This document shows positions 1-10,700 of a stretch of 64,000 bases of DNA, one piece after another. Under the pieces are notes generated by a model. It saw only the letters and a program-made list of their open reading frames with translations. It was not told the DNA's origin and ran no database searches. Source of the stretch: Pseudomonadota bacterium (lineage in GTDB: Bacteria > Pseudomonadota > Gammaproteobacteria > Burkholderiales > Thiobacteraceae). The stretch lies in NCBI GenBank assembly GCA_021812385.1, contig JAKANO010000011.1:1-64000 (forward strand), given 5' to 3'. Each line of letters begins with the position of its first letter. Position 1 is the first letter of the stretch. Position numbers and translations under genes: made by a program.

Positions 1-1
1 G

Positions 2-1222
2 CAAAGCGATGCGGCGGCGGCCACGGATTACCTGGTCAAGGATATTCGCCCCGTCAATGCTGCATACCTCGCTGCCATCAACGATTTAATCAAGCTTCAA
101 GGCAAGTTGGTGGAAGAGGGCGGAAACGAGTCCAAGGAACCCTACACCGCATCGCGTAATTTCATGCTCCTGCTTTCCGTGATCTCCGTGCTGTTATCGA
201 GTGCGCTTGGATTCTGGATCGTACGTTCGATTACGCGTCCCATCAACGAAGCTGTGAACGTCGCCAATCAGCTGGCGCAAGGCGACTTGAATGCGCGCAT
301 CGAAGTGACTTCCAAGGACGAGACCGGCATGCTGCTCGGCGCCATGAAGAATATGGTGGAGAAACTGTCGCAGATCATCAGCGAAGTGCGTTCCGCCGCC
401 GACAATCTCTCCTCCGCCTCGGAAGAGGTTTCCGCCACGGCGCAGTCATTGAGCCAAGCCTCGTCCGAGCAGGCCTCCAGCGTGGAAGAAACCTCGGCTT
501 CGGTGGAGCAGATGAGCGCTTCGATCAACCAGAACACCGAAAACGCCAAGGTCACCGACGGCATGGCGACCAAATCTTCCACCGAAGCGGTGGAAGGCGG
601 CGACGCGGTGAAGGAAACCGTATCCGCGATGAAATCCATCGCCGACAAGATCGGCATCATCGACGACATCGCCTACCAAACCAATCTGCTGGCGCTGAAT
701 GCGGCGATCGAAGCGGCGCGCGCCGGCGAGCACGGCAAGGGCTTCGCGGTCGTCGCGGCGGAAGTGCGCAAGCTGGCGGAACGTTCGCAAGTGGCGGCGC
801 AGGAAATCGGCGAAGTGGCCAAGGGTTCTGTGGGCCTGGCTGAGAAAGCCGGCAAGCTGTTGGATGAAATGGTGCCGTCGATCAAGAAGACTTCCGACCT
901 GGTGCAGGAGATTACCGCCGCTTCGGAAGAGCAGTCTTCCGGCGTAGCGCAGATCAATACCGCCATGAGCCAGTTGAGCCAGATCACGCAACAAAATGCC
1001 TCATCCAGCGAAGAGCTGGCCGCGACCGCCGAGGAGATGAGCGGCCAAGCCGAGCAGTTGCAGCAGACCATGAGCTTTTTCAAGCTTGACACGGTCCAGG
1101 CAAGTGGTGGCGCTGGCAGTGCACGCAAGGCTGCGGCATCGAGCATGCGCAAAGCAGCGGCCAAGCCGGTGCCGCACGCGGCGGAAGCCTCCCACAACGC
1201 AGCCGATTTTGTTCGCTTCTAA
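2..1222 (+). CDS. Methyl-accepting chemotaxis protein, 3' part
   Basis: C-terminal part of a chemoreceptor whose start lies left of the window; the frame is open from base 2. After the end of a periplasmic region comes a membrane segment ([20 protein letters not shown]), a HAMP domain ([20 protein letters not shown]) and a long cytoplasmic coiled coil. The signalling tip is the usual one ([20 protein letters not shown], then [20 protein letters not shown]) that contacts CheA and CheW. The tail is rich in Ala and Lys ([17 protein letters not shown]) and lacks a recognisable CheR-tethering pentapeptide. cheW follows 12 bases downstream, so both are probably co-transcribed. The ligand cannot be deduced from the visible part. 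Confidence 0.95.
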   Translation, partial: QSDAAAATDYLVKDIRPVNAAYLAAINDLIKLQGKLVEEGGNESKEPYTASRNFMLLLSVISVLLSSALGFWIVRSITRPINEAVNVANQLAQGDLNARIEVTSKDETGMLLGAMKNMVEKLSQIISEVRSAADNLSSASEEVSATAQSLSQASSEQASSVEETSASVEQMSASINQNTENAKVTDGMATKSSTEAVEGGDAVKETVSAMKSIADKIGIIDDIAYQTNLLALNAAIEAARAGEHGKGFAVVAAEVRKLAERSQVAAQEIGEVAKGSVGLAEKAGKLLDEMVPSIKKTSDLVQEITAASEEQSSGVAQINTAMSQLSQITQQNASSSEELAATAEEMSGQAEQLQQTMSFFKLDTVQASGGAGSARKAAASSMRKAAAKPVPHAAEASHNAADFVRF

Positions 1223-1234
1223 GGAGCAGCCAGC

Positions 1235-1786
1235 ATGGGCGCACTCGTAAAAGCAAGCAAACAGGACATCGCCATCCTGGTGGAGGAGGAGCAGGCGCGC
1301 CAGTACCTGACCTTTCTGCTGGGCGGCGAGATGTTCGCCATCGGCATCCTCAACATCAAGGAAATCATCGAGCACGGCAGCTTGACCGAGGTGCCGATGA
1401 TGCCGGATTTCATCCGCGGCGTGATCAACCTCAGGGGCGCGGTGGTGCCGGTGGTGGACTTGTTGGCACGGTTTGGTCGGAAGCGCGCCGAGATCACCCG
1501 GCGCACCTGTATCGTGATCATCGAAGTCGACACCGACGGCGAGAAACACGACGTGGGCGTGGTGGTGGACGCCGTGTCGGAAGTGCTGGAGATTCCGGCG
1601 GGCGAAATCGAGCCTGCGCCGAGCTTCGGCGCCAAGATCCGCGCCGACTTCATTCAAGGCATGGGCAAGGTGAACGGCAAGTTCGTGATCATCCTCAGCG
1701 TCAACAACGTGTTGTCGCTGGATGACCTGGCTATGTTGGAACAGGCGACCGGTTCGGATATGCCGGTAATGGCGGAGCAGGTGTAA
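1235..1786 (+). CDS. cheW: Chemotaxis coupling protein CheW
   Basis: A 183-residue CheW adaptor that bridges chemoreceptors and the CheA kinase in the cytoplasmic signalling array. Family features include YLTFLLGGEMFAIGILNIKE at the start of the fold, then VPMMPDFIRGVINLRGAVVP and the closing stretch FVIILSVNNVLSLDDL. It has a 20-residue N-terminal extension rich in charged residues. An AAGGAGCAGCC ribosome-binding site precedes the ATG. It lies between a receptor gene and cheD in what looks like one operon; no cheA, cheY, cheB or cheR is visible and these may lie to the left. Confidence 0.95.
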   Translation: MGALVKASKQDIAILVEEEQARQYLTFLLGGEMFAIGILNIKEIIEHGSLTEVPMMPDFIRGVINLRGAVVPVVDLLARFGRKRAEITRRTCIVIIEVDTDGEKHDVGVVVDAVSEVLEIPAGEIEPAPSFGAKIRADFIQGMGKVNGKFVIILSVNNVLSLDDLAMLEQATGSDMPVMAEQV

Positions 1787-1802
1787 ATCCTGACGCATAC
1801 CC

Positions 1803-2396
1803 ATGAAAAAGCCGCACCACATAACCGAAATATTTTTGCAGCCAGGTGATTTTTATTTTGGCGGCAGGGATACGCGCATACGCACCATCCTGGGGTCATG
1901 CGTGTCGGTCATCATGTGGCACCCGCAACGCTTGATTGGCGGGATGTGTCATTACATGTTGCCTGGCCGCATCGACACCGGAGATGGAACTCTCGACGGA
2001 CGCTATGCCGATGAAGCCATGGGCTTGTTCATGCAACAGATCCGCGCCGCCCGAACATTTCCCAAGGACTATCAAGTGAAGGTGTTTGGCGGGGGCGAGA
2101 TGTTTCCCGGCAGCTGCCGGGATCGGCCGCAGGCGATGCGTAGCGACTTGCCATTGCGCAATCGTAGGATCGCCCATCAGCTCATGGATCAATATGGCCT
2201 CAGGGTCATGTCGGCGCAAATGGGTGGCGCGGTGCACCGTCAAGTGCTGTTCGATGTATGGAGCGGTGACGCTTGGGTCAGGCAACGGCCGGTCGTGCCA
2301 TCCAGGCAGATATTAGTTGATCTGCGCAAGCGTGCATTCCCTGGAGAGGATGCCGCGCGCGTGAATAGCGTGAACGCAGTGGAAGTGTTCGCATGA
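1803..2396 (+). CDS. cheD: Chemoreceptor glutamine deamidase CheD
   Basis: A 197-residue CheD, which deamidates specific receptor glutamines to glutamates and so tunes chemotactic adaptation. The catalytic set is visible: T28-I-L-G-S-C33 and, 17 residues later, H50 in GGMCHYMLPG, the same Cys-to-His spacing as known CheD enzymes. A second conserved block is VFGGGEMFPGSC. The stop codon overlaps the start of the downstream REC-GGDEF-EAL gene in an ATGA, implying translational coupling of a chemotaxis adaptation enzyme with a c-di-GMP enzyme. Confidence 0.93.
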   Translation: MKKPHHITEIFLQPGDFYFGGRDTRIRTILGSCVSVIMWHPQRLIGGMCHYMLPGRIDTGDGTLDGRYADEAMGLFMQQIRAARTFPKDYQVKVFGGGEMFPGSCRDRPQAMRSDLPLRNRRIAHQLMDQYGLRVMSAQMGGAVHRQVLFDVWSGDAWVRQRPVVPSRQILVDLRKRAFPGEDAARVNSVNAVEVFA

Positions 2397-4126
2397 CGCA
2401 TAATCTATTGAAAGTGCTCTTCGTGGAGGACTCGGAGGACGATGCGCTGCTCCTGCTTGAGGCTCTGCACACAGAATATCCGAATATTTTTCATGATCGC
2501 GTGGATTCCGCGCGCACCTTGGGCGAAGCATTGGCGCGAGAAAAATGGGATGTCATTATCTGCGATCACAACTTGCCGGATCTCGATGCCACGTCCGCGC
2601 TGCGCATCTGTCAGGAGCGCTGTGAGGATATCCCTTTCATCATCGTCTCAGGCCTGATCAGCGAAGAATTGGCGGCATCGGTCATGATGAACGGGGCTTC
2701 CGACACGATCAGCAAGGCCAGGATCGCCCGCTTGGTGCCAGCCATCCGGCGCGAACTGCACAATAAATCAGCCATTCACCAGTTAAGCGATGCGCGCGAA
2801 AAGATCAACCGCATTGCATACCGCGACCAATTGACCGGGCTTCCCAACAGGGAATTTCTTGCCATGCAAGTCAACGCGCTGCTCAATGGCGCCGCGCCGC
2901 CGCCGAATCTGGTGGTGCTGGCGATCAATATCAGCCGCTTCCTGCAGATTCAAGGGGCGCTTGGAATAGAAGCCGCGAACATAACCTTGCAAATGATCGC
3001 GGAGCGCATCCAGAATTGTATTGGTGATTCCGGTTTGACGGCCCGTCTCGGGGGCGACCGATTTGCCGTTATGTTGCCCGGGAACCTGAATAATGGCGCG
3101 ATCATCGAAAAAATCCGGGCGATAAAACAGAACTCGGTGCAGCCATTGATGATTAGTGGTCATGAGTTATTTCTGAACTGCAATATCGGCATCAGTGTTT
3201 ACCCGAGGGACGGCCGTGACTTCCATGAGCTGTTCGTCAATGCCGAAACCGCCATGCGCACGGCGCGCACGGAAAAAAGGTGCAACTATCTTTTCTTCGA
3301 CTCCAGCATGAATAGCGTAGATAAGGAGCATCTCATGCTGGAGCATGGCCTGCACCGCGCTATCCAGGAAGAGGAGTTTCTGCTCCACTATCAGCCGCAA
3401 TTCGATCTGCGAAGCGGGAAGCTGGTTGGCGTGGAGGCCTTGTTGCGTTGGAATTCCCCAGCCGGATTGATCCCTCCCGCCAAGTTCATCCCCTTGCTGG
3501 AGGAAACACGGCTCATTCTGCCGGTGGGAGAGTGGGTGATGAGAAAGGCATGCGAGCAGAACAAAGCTTGGCAGGACGCCGGGTTACTACCGGTACCCGT
3601 GGCGGTTAACCTGTCTGCAATTCAATTCCAGCAGACCGACCTGATCCCTATGGTGCGGCGGATATTGAACGAGACTGGCTTGCCAGCCCGCTTCCTGGAA
3701 TTGGAAATCACTGAAAATATTGCCATGCACAACGAGGAGCTGATCATCGCCACCCTGACTGAGTTGCGCGCTATCGGCGTAAACCTCGCGATTGACGATT
3801 TTGGTACGGGGTACTCTTCTCTGAGTTATCTGAATCGATTCCCGGTGCAGAAGCTTAAAATTGATCGTGCCTTCGTCAAGGATATTACGGATGTGAAGCA
3901 GGAATGTTCCATCGCCAAGGCGATCATCTCCCTGGCGCATAACCTGAACCTCGGCATTATTGCGGAGGGTGTGGAAACCGATATTCAGGCGAGCGTTTTG
4001 CGAGAGAGCGGTTGCGAGGAAGTGCAGGGGTTCCTGTATAGCCCGCCGATGTCGCCGGAGAAAGTCGAAATTTTCCTTGCGAATGGCGCCTTTGATGCAG
4101 AAAATTTTGGTGCGCTTATAGCGTAG
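2393..4126 (+). CDS. Response regulator with degenerate GGDEF and intact EAL domain
   Basis: A 577-residue cytoplasmic protein. Residues about 6-125 form a receiver domain (FVEDSEDDA acidic pocket, CDHNLPD phospho-acceptor, SGLIS and SK as switch positions). Residues about 140-300 are a GGDEF domain whose signature is altered to GGDRF (near residue 222), with no RxxD inhibitory site, so cyclase activity is unlikely. Residues about 315-560 are an EAL domain with [25 protein letters not shown] and AEGVET, all consistent with an active c-di-GMP phosphodiesterase. No transmembrane segment. Translationally coupled to cheD. Its cognate kinase is unknown; CheA is a candidate. Confidence 0.9.
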   Translation: MTHNLLKVLFVEDSEDDALLLLEALHTEYPNIFHDRVDSARTLGEALAREKWDVIICDHNLPDLDATSALRICQERCEDIPFIIVSGLISEELAASVMMNGASDTISKARIARLVPAIRRELHNKSAIHQLSDAREKINRIAYRDQLTGLPNREFLAMQVNALLNGAAPPPNLVVLAINISRFLQIQGALGIEAANITLQMIAERIQNCIGDSGLTARLGGDRFAVMLPGNLNNGAIIEKIRAIKQNSVQPLMISGHELFLNCNIGISVYPRDGRDFHELFVNAETAMRTARTEKRCNYLFFDSSMNSVDKEHLMLEHGLHRAIQEEEFLLHYQPQFDLRSGKLVGVEALLRWNSPAGLIPPAKFIPLLEETRLILPVGEWVMRKACEQNKAWQDAGLLPVPVAVNLSAIQFQQTDLIPMVRRILNETGLPARFLELEITENIAMHNEELIIATLTELRAIGVNLAIDDFGTGYSSLSYLNRFPVQKLKIDRAFVKDITDVKQECSIAKAIISLAHNLNLGIIAEGVETDIQASVLRESGCEEVQGFLYSPPMSPEKVEIFLANGAFDAENFGALIA

Positions 4127-4304
4127 GCCATCTAGGGATAGCGCGCGTCCCAATCCTGCATTGCGCTAAAGAGCGGGCGGCGAAATAAACTGCACCACTG
4201 CGCTTGCGCTGCTACGTCATCCACCCATCACACACGCGCACCCCACTCGGCGGGATTGCCCGCGACAGTACTTTCCCGGATTGAAAATGCGTTGCCCGTT
4301 GGCG

Positions 4305-4817
4305 TTATTTGGATGCTTCGGAAGGCGCTGCGGAGCTTGCCAATAGCTTGTTGAGCAAGGCGGTAACTTGGGCCAATTCCTTTTCGGACAGCGTGCTTTT
4401 GATCCAGGCGCTGGAGTCGGCAATCAGTTCCTGCATGGTCTGCTCTACGATGGGAATGGCAGCAGGGCTGAGGCGGATGGGTTTGATGCGACGATCCGCG
4501 GCATCGGTCGAGCGTGTTACCAGTCCGCGTTGTTCCAACTGGCGTAAAATTTTGGTCAAGCCGCCCGAGGTGATGATGACGGAACGTTGCACGTCGGATG
4601 GGGTCAGTTCGTGTGGCGGCGCGCTGCGGCGCAAGATGGCCAGCACGTCGAATTCAGCCGGGCACAGGCCGTGGCGGCTGAAGATGGCGCTGGAGCGCGC
4701 GGTCTTGGCCGCGTAGACGCGATGCAAGGCGATCATCAGCGGCATCAGCGCGCCATCAAAGGTGGCTGGCCAGTACTTGCAATGCATTGCGATCGGATTG
4801 GTCAGGTCGTCAGACAT
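4305..4817 (-). CDS. MarR family transcriptional regulator
   Basis: A 170-residue winged-helix regulator of the MarR family. The helix-turn-helix region spans LTPSDVQRSVIITSGGLTKI followed by the wing TRSTDAADRRIKPIRLSPA, with the typical D-x-R-x-x-x-I/L-x-L pattern. It is transcribed divergently from the RND efflux operon beginning at 5021, and two operator-like palindromes lie in the shared promoter region. Inference: it represses the pump and itself, and releases DNA when bound by a small, probably aromatic, pump substrate. Confidence 0.9.
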   Translation of the reverse strand: MSDDLTNPIAMHCKYWPATFDGALMPLMIALHRVYAAKTARSSAIFSRHGLCPAEFDVLAILRRSAPPHELTPSDVQRSVIITSGGLTKILRQLEQRGLVTRSTDAADRRIKPIRLSPAAIPIVEQTMQELIADSSAWIKSTLSEKELAQVTALLNKLLASSAAPSEASK

Positions 4818-4858
4818 AGTTGGAATGGTTTCTGCTCAATGAAAATAAACGCCGGAAT

Positions 4859-4914
4859 ATTATCTTGCAAGAAAGATAATCGTGCAATACTATATATCTT
4901 GCTGGATAGATAAT
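4859..4914. promoter_or_regulatory. Tandem operator-like palindromes between MarR gene and efflux operon
   Basis: Positions 4859-4880 are a perfect inverted repeat, ATTATCTT-6 nt-AAGATAAT. A second copy at 4893-4914 matches it at 17 of 22 bases and is offset by 34 bp, about three helical turns. They lie between the MarR start (4817) and the efflux operon start (5021). Spacing and symmetry fit binding of two MarR dimers; binding itself is inferred. Confidence 0.72.
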
Positions 4915-5020
4915 AACCATTTTTCTGCTAAGTTTTTTATATTTGGGCTACGGTCACGGTATCAAGCTGGTAGTACCGGTAGATTCAACACGTAGATACA
5001 ATAGAACTGAAAGTCCGCAA

Positions 5021-6544
5021 ATGCCGTATCGCTCATGCGCTGTAAATCGTGTTCACGTTGTACGCTCAGGGCGTACTGGCTTGTGGCTGGCAGCCGTGCT
5101 GTCGCTCATGGGGTGCACCACGGTCGGCCCGGATTTCAAACAACCCGCGCCGCCAACGGTGGCGGGCTATACGGCGCAGGATCTGCCGCCGCAAACAGCC
5201 GCGGCGCCGAGCACCGTGCTGGGGGATAGCCAGCGTTTCGTGCCGGGCCAAAGCGTTCCCGCGCAGTGGTGGCAAAATTTCGGTTCGAGCAAATTGAACG
5301 CGCTGATCGAGCAAGCCTTGCAGGCCAGCCCGAGCTTGGCTGCGGCACAGGCAACCTTGCGCCAGGCGCAGCAAGCGTATGCAGCGGAGGCGGGCGCCAG
5401 TCAGTATCCGCAGGTCGACGCTGATCTCGGCGCGCAGCGCCAGCATGCCACCAATGCGAACTTCGGTCAGCGCGGCGGTGAACGCACATTCAGCCTATAC
5501 AATGCAGGCATCAAAGTAAGCTATAACCTGGATGTGTTCGGCGGCAACCGGCGCGCGCTGGAATCCTTGGCGGCGCAGGCCGATTATCAGCGGTATCAGC
5601 TCGCAGGCGCGCGCCTGACGCTGGCGGCCAATATCGTGACCACGGCCATGGCGCAGGCGCAATACGCCGCGCAAATCGACGCCACCGAAGCCATCCTGGC
5701 CGCGCAGCAGGCGCAGGTGGATATCGCGCACAAACGCTTTGAGCTGGGCGCGATTGCGCGCGGCGATGAGCTGTCATTGCAAACCCAGTTGGAGCAAACG
5801 CGCGCCAGCCTGCCGCCCTTGCGCAATCAGCTGCAACAGACCAAGCACTTGCTCGCCGTGTTGGTGGGCGAGGCGCCGGGTGCGGCTAACATTCCGCAAT
5901 TCAGCTTGAGCGATTTCACGCTGCCGGCGGATATCCCTTTGCTGGTGCCTTCCGAGCTGGTGCGCCAGCGCCCGGACATTCAAGCTTCGGAAGCGCTGTT
6001 GCGCGCGGCCAATGCGGACTACGGCGTGGCCATTTCAAAAAGCTATCCGCAAATCAATCTCTCCGCCTCGCTCGCCACGCAGGCGCTGGCGACGTCCAGC
6101 CTGTTCGGGCCGGGCTCGCTGATCTGGAGTCTGGTCGGACAAGTGGCGCAGCCCTTGTTCAACGGCGGGCTGCAAGCCGGGGTGAATGCGAAGCAGGCGA
6201 GCTTCGACGCGGCCGCCGCCAATTATCAGCAGAGCGTGTTGCAGGGCTTGCGCAACGTGGCCGACGTATTGCGCGCGCTGGATAACGGCGCACAGACCTT
6301 GCAGGCGCAGGCCGCGGCCAACGCCGCCGCGCAAACGGCGCTGGATCTGATCCAGCAGCAATATCAGCTGGGCAGCGTGAGCTATCTGCAATTGCTCACG
6401 GCGCAGCAGCAGGCGCAGCAAACGCGCGTCAATTTGATTGCGGCGCAAACGCAACGCCTGAGCAACACCGCCGCGCTGTATCAAGCGATGGGCGGCGGCT
6501 GGTCAAACACGGCCAACGTGCACAGCGCAAGCGCTTCCAAATAA
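5021..6544 (+). CDS. Efflux outer-membrane lipoprotein (NodT/OprM family)
   Basis: Outer-membrane channel of a tripartite efflux pump, about 507 residues from the ATG at 5021. A longer reading frame opens with TTG at 4943, but the ATG places an N-terminal signal with lipobox L-M-G-C (about residue 28) directly after it. The mature start CTTVGPDF is typical of NodT-type outer-membrane factors. The protein contains two repeated outer-membrane efflux halves with long alanine- and glutamine-rich helices, and the conserved VPSELVRQRPDIQASEALLR. It begins the operon OMF-MFP-RND and should be controlled by the divergent MarR regulator. Confidence 0.93.
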   Translation: MPYRSCAVNRVHVVRSGRTGLWLAAVLSLMGCTTVGPDFKQPAPPTVAGYTAQDLPPQTAAAPSTVLGDSQRFVPGQSVPAQWWQNFGSSKLNALIEQALQASPSLAAAQATLRQAQQAYAAEAGASQYPQVDADLGAQRQHATNANFGQRGGERTFSLYNAGIKVSYNLDVFGGNRRALESLAAQADYQRYQLAGARLTLAANIVTTAMAQAQYAAQIDATEAILAAQQAQVDIAHKRFELGAIARGDELSLQTQLEQTRASLPPLRNQLQQTKHLLAVLVGEAPGAANIPQFSLSDFTLPADIPLLVPSELVRQRPDIQASEALLRAANADYGVAISKSYPQINLSASLATQALATSSLFGPGSLIWSLVGQVAQPLFNGGLQAGVNAKQASFDAAAANYQQSVLQGLRNVADVLRALDNGAQTLQAQAAANAAAQTALDLIQQQYQLGSVSYLQLLTAQQQAQQTRVNLIAAQTQRLSNTAALYQAMGGGWSNTANVHSASASK

Positions 6545-6565
6545 CAAAGAACACGGAGTATTTAC

Positions 6566-7708
6566 ATGACCAAGGGAACAAGCAAGCGCATGCTCATCAT
6601 GCTGCTGATTGCCGCGCTAGTGTTTGGCGCGATTTATGGTTTTCAGCTATTCCGTAATTCGATGATACAGAAAGCCATTCGCGGCCATGGCCAGCCGCCG
6701 CAGGCCGTGTCCACCATTGTGGCGCAACTGCAAACCTGGCAGCCCAGCGTCGAAGTGGTGGGTAATTTGCGCGCCTCCAGCGGCGCCAATCTGGCGGCGG
6801 AAGTCGGCGGCATCGTGTCCGCCATTCACTTTGAATCCGGCGCAACTGTGCAAGCCGGGCAAGTGCTGATCGAGCTCAACGCCGCGCCGCAAATCGCCCA
6901 GCTGGAACAGCTCAAGGCCGCCGCCGCACTGGCGCAACAAAATTATCAACGCGATCTGGCGCAACTCAAGGTGCAGGCCATCAGCCAGGCCGTGGTCGAT
7001 ACCGATGCGGCCAACCTGAAAAGCGCGCAGGCGCAGGTCGCCACGCAGCAGGCCTTGATTGCGCAGAAGACCATCCGCGCGCCGTTTTCCGGCCGTTTGG
7101 GTATCCGCCAAGTCGACCTGGGGCAATATGTCGCTGCCGGCACTGCCTTGGTCAACCTGCAAAAACTCGATCCGATGTTCCTGGATTTCACCATTCCGCA
7201 GACGCAGATCAGCCTGATCAAGGTGGGCGAAAAAATCAGCGCTTCCACCAGCGCGCTGCCCGGTAAAACCTTTACCGGCCGCATTGCGGCCATCGAACCG
7301 CAGATCGACAGCGCCACGCGCAACCTCAAGGTGCGCGCGCGTTTTTCCAATCATGAGGGCGTGTTGCTGCCGGGTCTGTTCGCCACGGCGCGCGTCGGCG
7401 ATGGCGGCCCCCAGCAATACATCACGCTGCCGAATAGCGCGGTGGCCTACAACCCCTATGGCAGCACCGTGTTCATCGTCAAGGACGCGGGCAAGGGCGC
7501 GGATGGCAAGCCGAAATTGACCGTGCAGCAGCGCTTCATCACCACCGGGCTGACGCGCGGCGATCAGGTCGCTGTGCTGAGCGGAATACAGGCGGGCGAC
7601 ACCGTGGTCACCGCGGGCCAGCTCAAGCTGCATAACGATACGCCGGTGTTCGTCAACAACAGCATTCAGCCCGCGAATAATCCCAACCCCGTGGTGCAAG
7701 ACGAATGA
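6566..7708 (+). CDS. RND efflux periplasmic adaptor (membrane fusion protein)
   Basis: A 380-residue HlyD/AcrA-type adaptor linking the RND pump to the outer-membrane channel. An N-terminal membrane anchor (MLIMLLIAALVFGAIYGF) is followed by the first lipoyl half (SGANLAAEVGGIVSAIHFES), a helical hairpin, the second lipoyl half (IRAPFSGRLGIRQVDLGQYV) and beta-barrel and membrane-proximal domains. There is no lipobox, so it is probably anchored by the uncleaved helix. Its last codons overlap the RND gene in an ATGA. Substrate is not predictable from the sequence. Confidence 0.93.
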   Translation: MTKGTSKRMLIMLLIAALVFGAIYGFQLFRNSMIQKAIRGHGQPPQAVSTIVAQLQTWQPSVEVVGNLRASSGANLAAEVGGIVSAIHFESGATVQAGQVLIELNAAPQIAQLEQLKAAAALAQQNYQRDLAQLKVQAISQAVVDTDAANLKSAQAQVATQQALIAQKTIRAPFSGRLGIRQVDLGQYVAAGTALVNLQKLDPMFLDFTIPQTQISLIKVGEKISASTSALPGKTFTGRIAAIEPQIDSATRNLKVRARFSNHEGVLLPGLFATARVGDGGPQQYITLPNSAVAYNPYGSTVFIVKDAGKGADGKPKLTVQQRFITTGLTRGDQVAVLSGIQAGDTVVTAGQLKLHNDTPVFVNNSIQPANNPNPVVQDE

Positions 7709-10700
7709 GCACCGCGGCCAGCGCAACGCTGCGCAAATTCACCGATATTTTTGTCGAGCGCCCGGTACTGTCGACGGTCATCAGCCTAGTCATCCTGGTG
7801 CTGGGGCTGCGTTCGCTGGGACTGCTGCCGGTGCTGCAATTTCCTTATACCCAAAATGCCGTGGTCACGGTGAGCACCGCCTATCCCGGCGCCGACGCCA
7901 ATCTGGTCGCCAGCTTCATTACCACGCCCCTGGAAAATGCCGTGGCGCAGGCCAATGGCATCGACTACATGACCTCCAGCAGCGTGCAGGGCGTGAGCAC
8001 CATTACCGCCAATCTGCGCCTGAATTATGAGCCGGACAAAGCGCTCACCGAAATTAATACCAAGATCAATGCGGTGCTCAACCAGCTGCCGCCGCAGGCG
8101 CAAAAACCCGCGCTGTCGGTGAGCATCGGCCAGACCATCGACGCCATGTACATCGGCTTTTACAGCGACGTGCTCAAGCCCAATCAGGTGACGGATTATC
8201 TGGTGCGCGCGGTGCAGCCCAAGCTGCAAGCGATCGACGGCGTGCAGACCGCCGAGTTGCTGGGCGCTAAAAACTTCGCGCTGCGCGCCTGGCTCGACCC
8301 GCAGAAACTGGCGGCGGTCGGCCTCACCGCGGCCGATGTGTACAGCGCGCTGTCCGCGAATAACTTTTTGTCCTCCAGCGGCCAGTCCAAGGGCCAGATG
8401 GTGCAGATCAACCTGAATGCCTCGACGGCGCTGAATTCTGTTGCGTCCTTCAAGCAGATGATCATCAAGCAGCAGAACGGCGCGATCGTGCGCCTGTCGG
8501 ATGTGGCGAACGTGAGCTTGGGCGCGGATGATTATGAATCCAGCGTGTCGTTTGACGGCACCAAGGCGGTGTACGTGGGGATCCAGGTCGCGCCCGGTGC
8601 GAATCTGCTCGACGTGGTGGCGCGGGTGCGCGCAGTCATGCCGGGCATTCAGGAGCAATTGCCGAAAGGCTTGAACGCCAACATCGTGTACGACTCGACG
8701 CGCTTTGTGAATTCTTCGATCAACGAGGTGGAGAAAACCCTGCTCGAAGCGATCCTCATCGTCTCCGTCGTGGTGTTCGTGTTCCTCGGCTCGCTGCGCT
8801 CGGTGATGATCCCGATTATCGCCATCCCGCTATCGCTGATCGGCAGCTTCACCGTGATGCTGGCGCTGGGTTATTCGATCAACCTGCTCACGCTGCTGGC
8901 GCTGGTGCTGGCCATCGGCCTGGTGGTGGACGACGCGATTATCGTGGTGGAAAACGTCAGCCGCCATCTGGACGAAGGACTGACGCCGCAGGCCGCCGCG
9001 ATTCAGGCGGCGCGCGAGCTGGCCAATCCCATCATCGCCATGACCATCGTGCTGATTGCGGTATACGTGCCGATCGGTTTCATGAGCGGGCTCACCGGCG
9101 CGCTGTTCACCGAATTTGCGTTTACTCTGGTCGCCGCCGTGACCATGTCGGCCGTGGTGGCGCTGACGCTGTCGCCCATGATGTCGTCGCGCCTGTTGCG
9201 CCCACCCAAACGCGAAGGCGGCAACTGGCAGGATCATTTGGTGATCTGGCTCGACCGCCAGTTCGAGCGCCTGCATAAGCGTTATGAACGCAGACTGAGC
9301 GGCGTACTCAATTACCAGGCCGTGGTGGCGGTGTTCGCGGTGGTGGTGCTGGGCGGCATCTATTTTCTGTACAGCACCTCGATGACGGAACTGGCGCCGC
9401 AAGAGGACCAGGGCGTGCTGATTTCGGCCTCGTTCAACGCGCCGACGGCAACGCTGCAGCAACGCGAGGGCTACGGCCATCAGGTGCATGACGTGTTTCG
9501 CAGCTACCCGGAAACCGGCCACATTTTTCAGCTGAATACGCCGACGCAAGTCATCAGCGGCATGGTGCTCAAGCCGTGGGACGAGCGCGTGCGAACCTCC
9601 AATCAACTGCAACCGCTGGTGCAGCAAGACTTGGGAAAAATCGCCGGAACACAGAACGCCATCTTCCAACCGCCGCCGCTGCCGGGTGCGCGCGGGCTGC
9701 CGATCCAGTTTGTGATTACCACCACCGAGCCGTTTTCCCAGCTCTACGAGGTATCGCAAAAATTCCTGCAAGAGGCGCAGAAAACCGGCGACTTCATTTT
9801 TGTGCAATCCGATCTGCGCATCGACTTGCCGCAAACCACGGTGGTGATCGACCGCAACCTGGCCGCGCAAATCGGACTCAACATGCAGGACATCGGCTCG
9901 GCGCTGTCCGCCATGCTGGGCGGCGGTTACGTGAATTACTTTGAATTCAGCGGACGCTCCTACAAGGTCATACCGCAGGTATCGCAAAAATTCCGCCTCA
10001 ACGCCGAACAGCTCAAGCAATATTATTTGAAGACGGCGAGCGGGCAGATGGTGCCGCTATCGACCGTGGCGCATCTGGAAACGCAAACCCGGCCGGAGAC
10101 GATCAACCACTTCCAGCAGCAGAACATGGCGACCATCCAAGGCGTCGCGTTCCCCGGCATCTCGCAGGGGCAGGGCTTGGAGCGCCTGAAAAAACTGGCG
10201 CAGGACACGCTGCCGGCGGGCTACAGCTATGATTATTCCGGCCCGTCGCGGCAGTTCATCCAGGAATCGGGCGGGCTGATTTTGACCTTCTTCTTCGCCA
10301 TCGTGATTATTTTCCTGGCGCTGGCGGCGCAGTTCGAGAGCTTCCGCGACCCGGTGATTATTCTGGTATCGGTGCCGATGTCGATTGCCGGCGCGCTGAT
10401 CTTCATCAATCTGGGCATCGGCCGCGCCACGCTGAATATCTACACCGAAGTGGGGCTGGTCACGCTGATCGGACTGGTGTCCAAGCACGGCATCCTGATC
10501 GTGGAATTCGCCAACAACCTGCAACGGCTCGGTGCGAGCAAGCGCGAAGCCATCGAAAAAGCCGCCGGCCTGCGCCTGCGCCCCATCCTCATGACCACCG
10601 GCGCGATGGTGCTGGGCGTGGTGCCGCTGATCACCGCGAGCGGCGCGGGTGCGGTGAGCCGTTTCAACATGGGTCTGGTGATTGCCAGCGGCTTGTCGAT

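Noticed and set aside
2393..4126. Active diguanylate cyclase
   Set aside because: The GGDEF motif is changed to GGDRF and the inhibitory site is missing, so only the EAL activity is proposed.
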